DNA from: Pseudoalteromonas sp. MSK9-3
Lineage (GTDB): Bacteria; Pseudomonadota; Gammaproteobacteria; Enterobacterales; Alteromonadaceae
Direction of reading: 5' to 3'
Length of the DNA stretch: 64,000 bases
Assembly (NCBI RefSeq): GCF_003590335.1
Contig: NZ_MIET01000071.1
Location: 62,001-126,000, forward strand
Part shown: one piece after another, positions 17,801-26,266 of the stretch
Position numbering within the stretch: the first letter of the stretch is position 1
Layout: every line of letters begins with the position of its first letter
Position numbers and translations under genes: made by a program
The notes under the pieces: model-generated
Seen by the model: only the letters and a program-made list of their open reading frames with translations
The model's database searches: none
Told to the model about the DNA's origin: nothing

Positions 17801-18706
17801 TTACGAAGAACATTTAGCTTGCAATGCTAAAGAAACCTTACTGATAGGAGGTTTATTTAGCGCACGACAAATTGTCCATCCAGCTTTTGCTAGCCTTTCT
17901 AAATCAATTTGGGGGTCAATGCCAAGCCCTTGCAGTAAGTAAATTACATCCTCGGTGGCAACATTTCCTGACGCGCCTTGTGCATAGGGGCAGCCACCGA
18001 GTCCTGCAACGGCACTATCAATGGTTGCGATCCCTAGCTCTAATGCACTGTGAATGTTCGCTAATGCTTGACCGTAGGTATCATGGAAATGCACAGCCAG
18101 CTTGTCTGCAGGGATATGTTGTAGCAATAATGAGATGAGTGACTTGACCTTATTTGGTGTACCCACGCCAACGGTATCTCCCAAGCTAATTTCATAACAA
18201 CCAAGAGCCAACAATTGTTTACATACCCGCAAAACGGCTTCTGGTTCAATATCACCCTCATAGGGGCAACCTAGTACACAGCTGACATAGCCTCTTACTT
18301 TAACATCGTGCTGTTGTGCTAATTCCAGTACATTCTTAAAGCGGTCAATGCTTTGTTCAATGGAGCAATTTATATTTTTTTGAGTGAAGGTCTCACTGGC
18401 CGCAGTGAATATTGCAAACTCTTTGATATTGGCTGTTAATGCAGCTTCGGCACCTTTAAGGTTAGGTGTGAGTGCACTGAGTGAAACATCTTGGGCGACC
18501 GAGACACCATTTATCACCGCGAGTGAGTCTGCCATTTGCGGCACCCACTTAGGGGATACAAATGCGCCTGCTTCAATGTGTTTCAAACCAGCCTCACTTA
18601 ACCCATTGATCAGCGCTATTTTGTCTTCTGTTGATACGGATGCTTCATTTTGCAAGCCATCACGCGCTCCCACTTCGACAATTTTGACCGTGCTTGGGTA
18701 CGCCAT
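17801..18706 (-). CDS. liuE: Hydroxymethylglutaryl-CoA lyase
   Basis: Last specific step of leucine breakdown: HMG-CoA is split to acetoacetate and acetyl-CoA. The 301-residue TIM-barrel protein has VGARDGLQNE (about residues 12-21), the metal-binding HFHDTYGQALANI, and the HMGL active-site signature GLGGCPYAQGASGNVATED (about 236-254) with the catalytic Cys. Length matches bacterial MvaB. It starts two bases after liuD and belongs to the liuRABCDE operon. Confidence 0.95.
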   Translation of the reverse strand: MAYPSTVKIVEVGARDGLQNEASVSTEDKIALINGLSEAGLKHIEAGAFVSPKWVPQMADSLAVINGVSVAQDVSLSALTPNLKGAEAALTANIKEFAIFTAASETFTQKNINCSIEQSIDRFKNVLELAQQHDVKVRGYVSCVLGCPYEGDIEPEAVLRVCKQLLALGCYEISLGDTVGVGTPNKVKSLISLLLQHIPADKLAVHFHDTYGQALANIHSALELGIATIDSAVAGLGGCPYAQGASGNVATEDVIYLLQGLGIDPQIDLERLAKAGWTICRALNKPPISKVSLALQAKCSS

Positions 18707-18708
18707 AG

Positions 18709-20661
18709 TTACGCCTCCTCAGGGTCAATAATGGCGAGCATTGCACCATGGCTCACAAGTGCGCCTTCTGCAAAGCAGTAGCTACTGAGGATGCCGGTAT
18801 ATGGCGCATTCAATGTGTACTCCATTTTCATGGCTTCAATGACAACAATAGGATCGCCTTTTTGTACTTGGCTTCCTATTTGTTGTAGGTGCTTAACAAC
18901 AGTCCCATTGAGCGGTGCGGCCAATGGCGCGGCTTCATGCTCATGTTCGCTGATGTAGTGTTTAGATTTTAGCTCAAAACGATGTGCTAATGCGCCAAAC
19001 ATAACAGTGATAGCGTCCTCATTGATTAACACACTGGCGCTGGATCGTTTGCCATTAATTTCAGCCCTGAGCTGAGTGTTCTGTAGTGCGGCTGATACTT
19101 TATAGGTTTCACCTAAAATGTGCACTGTGTGTCGTTCATCATCAAGTTCGACCTTCACATCATACTCAGCAAATGGCACACAAAGCGTGTTAGTTTGGTT
19201 GAGCCTAAATGCATTCCCAGCATGCCATGGCGTCGTCACATTGGCCTGTTGCTTATGTTGAGTATACGCAGCGGTGGCTAAAGCCAATAACTCGGTTAAA
19301 GGCAAAGTATGTTGCGTTAAAGCGTGTGTTTGGCTGTCGATAAAATGGGTGTCGGGTGCACCTGCGACAAAGGTAGGGTGGCTCGATAAATGATGTAAAA
19401 AGGCAATATTACTTTTTACACCTGCTAAGTGAACTTCTTCTAAAGCATGATGTAATTTAAGTAATGCAATTGAACGCTCTGGTGCGTGGACAATTAGCTT
19501 GGCTATCATTGGGTCGTAAAAAGGGCTGATCTCACTACCCGCGATCACGCCAGTGTCTACGCGTACACCTGCATTTGTAGCTGGAAATGATAAATGGCTC
19601 AGAGTACCAGAGTAGGGCATAAAGTTTTCGGTGGGGTCTTCTGCGTAAATACGTGCTTCGAAGCTATGGCCTGACAACCTTACTTGATCTTGCGTCAATG
19701 GTAATACTTGATTGTTCGCGACGCGAATTTGCCACTCGACTAAGTCGAGACCGGTTACCATCTCTGTGACAGGGTGTTCCACTTGTAATCGGGTGTTCAT
19801 TTCCATAAAGAAAAATTCTTCACCACATAATAAAAACTCCACCGTTCCTGCGCCGCGATAATGAATTGCCTGAGCACATCTTACAGCAGCTTCCCCCATC
19901 GCTTGTCGTAATGCGTCACTGAGACCCGGAGCAGGGGCTTCTTCGATGACTTTTTGGTGACGACGTTGTAAAGAACAGTCTCTGTCACCTAAATAAACAC
20001 AATTGCCATGATTGTCAGCAAATACCTGTACTTCAACATGGCGTGGCTTATCAACGTAGCGTTCGAGCAGAACTAAGTCATTCCCAAAGCCTGCTAGGGC
20101 TTCACGCTGGGCACCTTCAAGTGCACTGGTAAATTCATGAGCTTCACGTACAACACGCATTCCTTTACCGCCGCCGCCGTACGCTGCTTTAATTAAAACA
20201 GGGTAGCCAATTTTATCGGCTTCATCGGCTAAAAAGGCTGTTTCTTGTTTTTGACCATAATAGCCAGGTACCAATGGCACATTGGCTTGTGCCATAATTT
20301 CTTTAGCGCGGGTTTTTGACCCCATCGCCTCAATTGAACTGGCTAATGGACCAATAAAAACAATGCCGGCCTGTTCACAGGCATTGGCAAAATGATCATT
20401 TTCCGATAAAAAGCCATAACCTGGGTGAACACAATCGGCATTCGCTTGTTTTGCGACGCTAAGAATTTTATCAGCGACTAGGTATGAATCCTTACTTGGA
20501 GCAGCACCGATATGATAGGCCTCATCTGCGCTACGGACATGTAATGCATTGACATCGGCATCTGAATACACCGCCACTGTTTTTAAACCAAGACGCTTCG
20601 CTGTTTGTATAATTCGGCAGGCGATTTCGCCTCGGTTCGCGATAAGAATTTTTTTTAGCAT
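18709..20661 (-). CDS. liuD: 3-methylcrotonyl-CoA carboxylase, biotin-containing alpha subunit
   Basis: Biotin-dependent carboxylation of 3-methylcrotonyl-CoA, with LiuB. The 650-residue protein starts with a biotin carboxylase N-domain (KILIANRGEIACRI), ATP-grasp loop AAYGGGGKGMRVV (about residues 158-170), the EMNTRLQVEHPVTEM catalytic segment (about 288-302) and ends with a biotinyl domain whose acceptor lysine is in VVIEAMKMEYTLN (about 608-620). Length and order match MccA. It lies between liuC and liuE in a co-directional run with gaps of 15 and 2 bases. Confidence 0.95.
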   Translation of the reverse strand: MLKKILIANRGEIACRIIQTAKRLGLKTVAVYSDADVNALHVRSADEAYHIGAAPSKDSYLVADKILSVAKQANADCVHPGYGFLSENDHFANACEQAGIVFIGPLASSIEAMGSKTRAKEIMAQANVPLVPGYYGQKQETAFLADEADKIGYPVLIKAAYGGGGKGMRVVREAHEFTSALEGAQREALAGFGNDLVLLERYVDKPRHVEVQVFADNHGNCVYLGDRDCSLQRRHQKVIEEAPAPGLSDALRQAMGEAAVRCAQAIHYRGAGTVEFLLCGEEFFFMEMNTRLQVEHPVTEMVTGLDLVEWQIRVANNQVLPLTQDQVRLSGHSFEARIYAEDPTENFMPYSGTLSHLSFPATNAGVRVDTGVIAGSEISPFYDPMIAKLIVHAPERSIALLKLHHALEEVHLAGVKSNIAFLHHLSSHPTFVAGAPDTHFIDSQTHALTQHTLPLTELLALATAAYTQHKQQANVTTPWHAGNAFRLNQTNTLCVPFAEYDVKVELDDERHTVHILGETYKVSAALQNTQLRAEINGKRSSASVLINEDAITVMFGALAHRFELKSKHYISEHEHEAAPLAAPLNGTVVKHLQQIGSQVQKGDPIVVIEAMKMEYTLNAPYTGILSSYCFAEGALVSHGAMLAIIDPEEA

Positions 20662-20676
20662 GGTGTTCCCTTATTC

Positions 20677-21459
20677 TTATTGTTTGGCGGCGTTTTGCCA
20701 AGCTGGTGCACGTTTTTCAAAAAAAGCACTTAGGCCTTCTTGCCCTTCATCGCTGACTCTAATATGTGCTATCCGTTTTGCGGTATGGTTGATCAATGCG
20801 TCATCTATGGCGTTGTTCGCGACTTCGTCAATGAGCGCTTTTGCAGATTTAACGGCCTGTGGACCATTATTGAGCAAGCATGCTATAAAGTGTGCTTCGC
20901 TGTGCGCTAAATCATCACTAATGTCGTGTATTAATCCCATATCGAGAGCGATATCTGCGGTAAATACTTCGGCAGTAAGGAAGTAGCGTCTGGCTTGACG
21001 CTCGCCGATCGCTTTTATGACATAAGGACTAATGACTGCGGGGATCAAACCAAGCTTTACTTCACTTAAGCAGAATTTGGCTTTGTTGGTCGCAACGGCA
21101 ATATCACAGCAGGCGATCAAACCCAGTGCGCCACCAAAAGCAGCGCCTTGTACCAAGCAAAGTGTCGGGTGAGGGCAATTTGCTAAAACAGACATCAATT
21201 TTGCAAGTTGCTCCGAGTCGGCAACATTTTCACCAAAATTATTACCTGCCATAGACTTCATCCAGCCCAGGTCTGCGCCCGCTGAAAAATGTTTACCATC
21301 GGTTTTTAGCACTAAAGCTCGAATGTCTAACGAATTGGCGTGTTCAATACATTTGATCAATTCGCTAATGACGATATCGTCGAATGCGTTATGTTTTTCA
21401 GGGCGACTTAATTCTAAAATCGCCACTTGTGTTTTTGTTATGGTTAAAGTGACTGACAT
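20677..21459 (-). CDS. liuC: Methylglutaconyl-CoA hydratase
   Basis: Crotonase-fold enzyme hydrating 3-methylglutaconyl-CoA to HMG-CoA. The 260-residue protein shows oxyanion-hole segments KHFSAGADLGWMKSMA (about residues 51-66) and VQGAAFGGALGLIACCDIAVA (about 104-124), followed by FCLSEVKLGLIPAVISPYV. Its place between the two methylcrotonyl-CoA carboxylase subunits makes the specific role much more likely than a general enoyl-CoA hydratase. Confidence 0.92.
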   Translation of the reverse strand: MSVTLTITKTQVAILELSRPEKHNAFDDIVISELIKCIEHANSLDIRALVLKTDGKHFSAGADLGWMKSMAGNNFGENVADSEQLAKLMSVLANCPHPTLCLVQGAAFGGALGLIACCDIAVATNKAKFCLSEVKLGLIPAVISPYVIKAIGERQARRYFLTAEVFTADIALDMGLIHDISDDLAHSEAHFIACLLNNGPQAVKSAKALIDEVANNAIDDALINHTAKRIAHIRVSDEGQEGLSAFFEKRAPAWQNAAKQ

Positions 21460-21471
21460 AGTCTGCTCCCG

Positions 21472-23079
21472 TTACATTCTAAAAATACCAAACTTAGATT
21501 CTACGCGTGGCGCATTTGCCGCTGCATCAAGGGCTAAGCCAAGTACTGTGCGTGTGTCAGCGGGGTCGATAATGCCGTCATCCCATAATCGTGCACTGGC
21601 ATAATAAGGGTGGCCCTGCTTTTCATATTGCTCGACAATAGGTTTTTTAAACTCAGCCACTTCGTCTTCGCTCATGCTTTGCCCTTTACGTGCTAAACCG
21701 TCTTGGCGTACTTGCGTTAGTACACCCGCGGCTTGCTCTCCCCCCATGACTGAAATACGTGCATTTGGCCACATCCACATCATTGTGGGCTCGTATGCTC
21801 TGCCGCACATGCCGTAATTACCAGCGCCATATGACCCACCGATTAAGACTGTGAACTTTGGTACATCCGCGCAGGATACGGCGGTCACCATTTTTGCTCC
21901 GTGCTTGGCGATGCCCTCTGCTTCATATTTCTGGCCAACCATAAAGCCCGTGATGTTTTGTAAAAAGATAAGGGGAATATCACGTTGTGCACACAGTTGA
22001 ATAAAGTGCGCGCCTTTTTGTGCAGACTCGGAAAACAAAATACCGTTATTTGCGACTATTCCGACCGGATGCCCATATATTTGCGCAAAGCCAGTAACAA
22101 GCGTTTCACCAAAATAGCGTTTAAATTCATCAAATTGAGAATCATCAACAACGCGTGCAATCACTTCGCGTACATCAAATGGCTTTTTCAGATCAGTGCC
22201 AACAATACCGTACACTTCACGAATATCGTAACGTGGGGGTTTAACGTCTTGTAAAATAGGTTTTGTAGGACGTTGATGATTAGTACGTTGAATACATTGT
22301 CGGGCAATGGATAGCGCATGTACGTCATTTTCAGCGTAATGATCTGCCACACCAGACGTTTTACAGTGCACATCAGCACCGCCTAACTCTTCTGCACTGA
22401 CTTCTTCGCCCGTTGCAGCTTTGACCAGTGGAGGACCCGCTAAAAATATAGTACCTTGCTCTTTAACGATGATACTTTCATCAGCCATCGCAGGTACATA
22501 CGCGCCACCGGCAGTACATAACCCCATAACGACCGCGATTTGTGGGATCCCCTTTGCAGACATACGTGCTTGGTTATAAAAAATACGACCAAAATGTAAT
22601 TTGTCGGGAAATACTTCGTCTTGCTCTGGTAAGTTTGCGCCGCCGGAGTCAACCAGATAGATGCAGGGGAGGTGACAGCGCTCGGCAATTTCTTGTGCCC
22701 GTAAATGTTTTTTTACTGTGATTGGGAAGTAGGTACCGCCTTTAACCGTGGCATCATTGGCAACAATCATACACTCGACGCCCTTTACACGCCCAATACC
22801 TGCTACAACACCGGCACAGGGAATGTCTTGCTCGTAAACGCCAAAGGCCGCGAATTGAGAGATCTCTAAAAAGGGAGAGCCTTCATCGAGCAGGGTATTA
22901 ATCCTATCTCTGACGAATAGCTTTCCGCGTCCTTCATGGCGAGCGATCAGTGCTTCACCACCGCCTTGAGCCAGTTTTGAGACTTTGTCGTTTAAATCAC
23001 TTACCAGCGATGTCATAGCATCGCTGTTAGCTTTAAACTGACTGTCGTGGGGGTTAACTGAAGAGTTAAGTACAGTCAT
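21472..23079 (-). CDS. liuB: 3-methylcrotonyl-CoA carboxylase, beta subunit
   Basis: Carboxyltransferase subunit that accepts CO2 from LiuD biotin. The 535-residue protein has RHEGRGKLFVRDRINTLLD (about residues 46-64), PCIYLVDSGGANLPEQDEVFPD, MGLCTAGGAYVPAMADE and GGSYGAGNYGMCGRAYEPTMMW, all typical of MccB. The open frame extends 14 codons upstream, overlapping liuA, but the ATG at 23077-23079 is preferred: it follows an AAGGA ribosome binding site and lies 10 bases past the liuA stop. Confidence 0.95.
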   Translation of the reverse strand: MTVLNSSVNPHDSQFKANSDAMTSLVSDLNDKVSKLAQGGGEALIARHEGRGKLFVRDRINTLLDEGSPFLEISQFAAFGVYEQDIPCAGVVAGIGRVKGVECMIVANDATVKGGTYFPITVKKHLRAQEIAERCHLPCIYLVDSGGANLPEQDEVFPDKLHFGRIFYNQARMSAKGIPQIAVVMGLCTAGGAYVPAMADESIIVKEQGTIFLAGPPLVKAATGEEVSAEELGGADVHCKTSGVADHYAENDVHALSIARQCIQRTNHQRPTKPILQDVKPPRYDIREVYGIVGTDLKKPFDVREVIARVVDDSQFDEFKRYFGETLVTGFAQIYGHPVGIVANNGILFSESAQKGAHFIQLCAQRDIPLIFLQNITGFMVGQKYEAEGIAKHGAKMVTAVSCADVPKFTVLIGGSYGAGNYGMCGRAYEPTMMWMWPNARISVMGGEQAAGVLTQVRQDGLARKGQSMSEDEVAEFKKPIVEQYEKQGHPYYASARLWDDGIIDPADTRTVLGLALDAAANAPRVESKFGIFRM

Positions 23080-23089
23080 AATTGTGTCC

Positions 23090-24265
23090 TTAACGGCTTT
23101 CAGTAAATAATTCACGACCAATTAGCATGCGACGTATCTCAGAAGTCCCCGCGCCAATTTCATAAAGTTTTGCATCGCGCAGCAATCGGCCCGTTGCATA
23201 TTCATTAATATAGCCATTGCCACCTAAGATTTGGATGGCATCGAGTGCCATTTTAGTAGCGAGCTCTGCGGCATATAAAATTGCACCTGCCGCATCTTTA
23301 CGAGTCGTTTCACCACGGTCACAGGAGCGCGCCACAGTGTATACATAGGAACGTGCTGCATTCATTTGCGTGTACATATCAGCGACTTTGCCCTGAATCA
23401 GCTGGAACTCACCAATTGATTTATTAAATTGTTGGCGTTCATGAATATAAGGTGTGACGATATCCATGCACGCTTGCATGATCCCTAACGGGCCTGCAGC
23501 AAGCACAACGCGCTCATAATCTAGGCCGCTCATCAGTACTTTTACACCCTCATTTAAGCCCCCTAAAATGTTCTCTTCAGGGACTTCGCAATTTTCAAAC
23601 ACTAATTCACAGGTATTTGAGCCACGCATGCCCAATTTGTCGAGCTTTTGTGCTGTAGAAAATCCAGGGAAATCTTTTTCGACTAAAAATGCGGTAATGC
23701 CTTTAGAGCCTGCATCCAAATCTGTTTTTGCATAAATCACTAATACGTCAGCATCGGGACCATTGGTGATCCACATCTTATTACCATTGAGGATGTATTT
23801 ATTACCTTGCTTCTGTGCTTTCAATTTCATAGAGACAACATCAGAGCCAGCATTGGGTTCACTCATTGCCAGTGCGCCGATATGTTCGCCACTGATAAGT
23901 TTCGGGAGATACTTTTGCTTTTGCGCGTCATTACCATTGCGGTTTATCTGATTGACGCATAGGTTGGAGTGCGCCCCATAACTTAATCCAATAGAAGCAC
24001 TTGCTCTGCTGATCTCTTCCATGGCAATAACATGCTCAAGATATCCCATGCCTGCACCGCCGAATTCTTCTGGCACTGTGATCCCAAGTAATCCCATTTC
24101 GCCAAATTGCGGCCACAATTGATTTGGAAAGCTATTATCTAGGTCAGTTTTTTCAGCGAGAGGGGCAATTTCTGCTGAGGCAAAGCCATTGACATGATCG
24201 CGGATCATGTCTGCGGTTTCGCCTAATCCAAAATTCATTTCTTTATATAAAGATACGGTGCTCAT
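23090..24265 (-). CDS. liuA: Isovaleryl-CoA dehydrogenase
   Basis: FAD enzyme oxidising isovaleryl-CoA to 3-methylcrotonyl-CoA, the first committed step of the liu pathway. The 391-residue protein has the acyl-CoA dehydrogenase landmarks ALAMSEPNAGSDVVSMK (about residues 132-148), KMWITNGPDADVLVIYAKT, the catalytic Glu in LDYERVVLAAGPLGIM (about residue 250, the unusual position typical of isovaleryl-CoA dehydrogenases) and QILGGNGYINEYATGRLLRDAK. It is the first enzyme gene after liuR. Confidence 0.94.
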   Translation of the reverse strand: MSTVSLYKEMNFGLGETADMIRDHVNGFASAEIAPLAEKTDLDNSFPNQLWPQFGEMGLLGITVPEEFGGAGMGYLEHVIAMEEISRASASIGLSYGAHSNLCVNQINRNGNDAQKQKYLPKLISGEHIGALAMSEPNAGSDVVSMKLKAQKQGNKYILNGNKMWITNGPDADVLVIYAKTDLDAGSKGITAFLVEKDFPGFSTAQKLDKLGMRGSNTCELVFENCEVPEENILGGLNEGVKVLMSGLDYERVVLAAGPLGIMQACMDIVTPYIHERQQFNKSIGEFQLIQGKVADMYTQMNAARSYVYTVARSCDRGETTRKDAAGAILYAAELATKMALDAIQILGGNGYINEYATGRLLRDAKLYEIGAGTSEIRRMLIGRELFTESR

Positions 24266-24284
24266 ATTAATAATCCTGTGAGAG

Positions 24285-24680
24285 TTATTCTTCTAAATTT
24301 CCTAAGGTATCGCGGCAGCGACGTTCTGCGGTCACTAATTCCATCAATACAACTTTGATATCGTCCATTTGTTGACTTAAATCTGCTTTTTTCTCTTCAA
24401 TTAAATTCAACATGGTAACTAATTGTTTTGCGCTAGACTTGTCTGCGTCATATAGCTCGAATAAACGACCTGTTTCGGCAAGCGTAAACCCTAATCGTTT
24501 GCCACGCAGGATGAGCTTAAGACGGACTTTGTCACGCTTGGAGTAAATACGTGTTTGGCCATGACGTTCAGGAGAAAGTAATCCTTGATCTTCATAAAAG
24601 CGAATACTTCGCGTGGTAATGTCAAATTCCTTAGCTAAATCACTAATAGAAAAAGTAGGTTCGTTGTTGTTATCTTGCAT
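24285..24680 (-). CDS. liuR: LiuR, MerR-family regulator of branched-chain amino acid catabolism
   Basis: The 131-residue protein has an N-terminal MerR winged helix-turn-helix (FSISDLAKEFDITTRSIRFYE, about residues 10-30, with LLSPERHGQTRIYS) and a coiled-coil dimerisation helix (about 80-120) but no metal-binding cysteines at the expected effector site. It heads the liuABCDE operon with 19 bases before liuA. LiuR of this family is known to control ile/leu/val degradation in gammaproteobacteria; candidate operators occur in its own promoter and before the divergent thiolase gene. Confidence 0.9.
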   Translation of the reverse strand: MQDNNNEPTFSISDLAKEFDITTRSIRFYEDQGLLSPERHGQTRIYSKRDKVRLKLILRGKRLGFTLAETGRLFELYDADKSSAKQLVTMLNLIEEKKADLSQQMDDIKVVLMELVTAERRCRDTLGNLEE

Positions 24681-24728
24681 GGTGTTTATACATTTACATC
24701 TATACTGATAAAACCAATATAAGTGAAG

Positions 24729-24744
24729 TTTACGTAAAGGTAAA
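24729..24744. promoter_or_regulatory. Candidate LiuR operator upstream of liuR
   Basis: TTTACGTAAAGGTAAA lies 49 bases before the liuR start. It contains the palindromic core TTTACGTAAA and resembles the TTTACGTAAACGTAAA-like motif I recall for LiuR. Autoregulation is inferred. Confidence 0.6.
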
Positions 24745-24895
24745 GCTGAACATTCAAATCATACTTTGGTAGTGGTTGTAAATAGGTAGGCTCAGACAAG
24801 TAAATGAAGCTACAGCAAGGAAATTACGTGTTTGGCAAGGATAGTGTGCAGCATAACTTTACAGTTTAAGCGAACGCATGTCGCAAGTTTTTAGA

Positions 24896-24917
24896 TTTAC
24901 GTTGGCGTAAACGTAAA
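24896..24917. promoter_or_regulatory. Candidate LiuR operator upstream of the valine/isoleucine operon
   Basis: The perfect inverted repeat TTTACG-TTGG-CGTAAA (24896-24911) overlaps a second site TTGGCGTAAACGTAAA (24902-24917). Both share the CGTAAA core with the site near liuR. They lie 67-88 bases before the thiolase start, where a MerR-family regulator would bind between promoter elements. Confidence 0.62.
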
Positions 24918-24983
24918 TATTATGTATGCTCGAAATATAAAATTTATTGTTCAAGCGAGAATGCTTGTTAATAGGAGCAAAAA

Positions 24984-26162
24984 ATGAGTAATGATGCTGT
25001 TGTCATCGTAGCCGCAAAACGTACCCCTATGGGTGGCTTTATGGGCGCTTTATCTGGCGCAAGTGCCACGGAATTAGGCGCAACTGCCATAAAAAGTGTG
25101 ATGTCTGAAACAGGACTATCAGATGCATCGATAGATGAAGTGATCATGGGGTGTGTATTACCTGCTGGGCTTGGGCAAGCACCTGCTCGTCAGGCAATGT
25201 TGCATGGTGGTCTAGCGCGCTCAACAGGCGCAACAACAATCAATAAAGTATGTGGCTCTGGCTTAAAAGCGGCCATGCTCGCGCACGATTTAATTAAGGC
25301 AGGCAGTATTTCATCTGCTATTGCGGGCGGCATGGAAAGCATGACCAATTCACCGTATTTCATTCCAAAAGCCCGTGGTGGTATGCGTATGGGACATGGC
25401 GAAATTAAAGATCATATGATGTCTGATGGTTTAGAAGATGCGTACGACAATAAAGCCATGGGTTGCTTTGCACAAGATACAGCAGATCAGTATGGCATTA
25501 CGCGTGAACATATGGATGAGTTTGCATTAGGGTCGTTGAGTAAAGCAAATGCTGCAATTGAGAATGGCAGTTTTGATGCAGAAGTTGCAGCACATACGCT
25601 TCGTACTCGTAAAGGTGATGTTGAAATCAGCATTGATGAGCAGCCAGGTAACGCGCGTCCGGATAAAATCCCGGGACTACGTCCAGCATTTAAAAAAGAT
25701 GGCACGATCACCGCAGCTAATTCGTCTTCAATCTCTGACGGTGCAGCAGCTTTAATTTTAATGAGTGAATCAGAAGCTCAGCGTCAAGGTTTAACACCTT
25801 TATGTAAAATCGCTGCACACGCAACGCATTCACAAGCACCGGAAGAGTTTACATTAGCACCCGTTGGCGCGATGAATACGCTACTTGAGCGCACGGGCTG
25901 GTCTAAAACTGATGTTGATTTATGGGAAATTAACGAAGCGTTTGCCATGGTCACTATGTTAGCCATTAATGAAATGGGGTTAGATACCAATAAAGTTAAT
26001 GTTAATGGTGGAGCCTGTGCACTTGGACATCCTATTGGTGCAAGTGGTGCGCGTATTTTAGTCACGCTTATTCACGCTCTTCGCAATAGAGGCTTATCAA
26101 AAGGTATTGCTTCATTGTGTATTGGTGGTGGTGAAGCGGTCGCACTTGCAGTTGAAGTGTAA
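24984..26162 (+). CDS. Acetyl-CoA C-acyltransferase (thiolase)
   Basis: Thiolase of 392 residues that releases acetyl-CoA from 3-oxoacyl-CoA; here probably 2-methylacetoacetyl-CoA from isoleucine, or acetoacetyl-CoA from the leucine arm. It shows the acyl-enzyme Cys in INKVCGSGLKAAM (about residue 89), VNVNGGACALGHPIGASGAR (about 340-359) and the second Cys in ASLCIGGGEAVALAVE. It opens the plus-strand operon (called ivdA in Shewanella work, as I recall) behind LiuR-like sites; ribosome binding site AGGAG at 24973-24977. Confidence 0.9.
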   Translation: MSNDAVVIVAAKRTPMGGFMGALSGASATELGATAIKSVMSETGLSDASIDEVIMGCVLPAGLGQAPARQAMLHGGLARSTGATTINKVCGSGLKAAMLAHDLIKAGSISSAIAGGMESMTNSPYFIPKARGGMRMGHGEIKDHMMSDGLEDAYDNKAMGCFAQDTADQYGITREHMDEFALGSLSKANAAIENGSFDAEVAAHTLRTRKGDVEISIDEQPGNARPDKIPGLRPAFKKDGTITAANSSSISDGAAALILMSESEAQRQGLTPLCKIAAHATHSQAPEEFTLAPVGAMNTLLERTGWSKTDVDLWEINEAFAMVTMLAINEMGLDTNKVNVNGGACALGHPIGASGARILVTLIHALRNRGLSKGIASLCIGGGEAVALAVEV

Positions 26163-26266
26163 TGCTTATTTGACACTATTTTAAAAATTCGGGCATCGAA
26201 TAACTGGTATAACAAATATTACTAACCAGCGATGCCTTATCTATTTACTTTGGGGAGGAGTGCGTC

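Larger units (their letters stand above)
24681..24983. promoter_or_regulatory. Divergent liu/ivd control region
   Basis: This 303-base gap separates liuR (minus) from the thiolase gene (plus). It holds one LiuR-like site near liuR and a cluster of two overlapping sites near the thiolase, given separately. The remainder, about 24750-24890, is A+T-rich and shows no open frame or hairpin that I can support. Confidence 0.6.
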
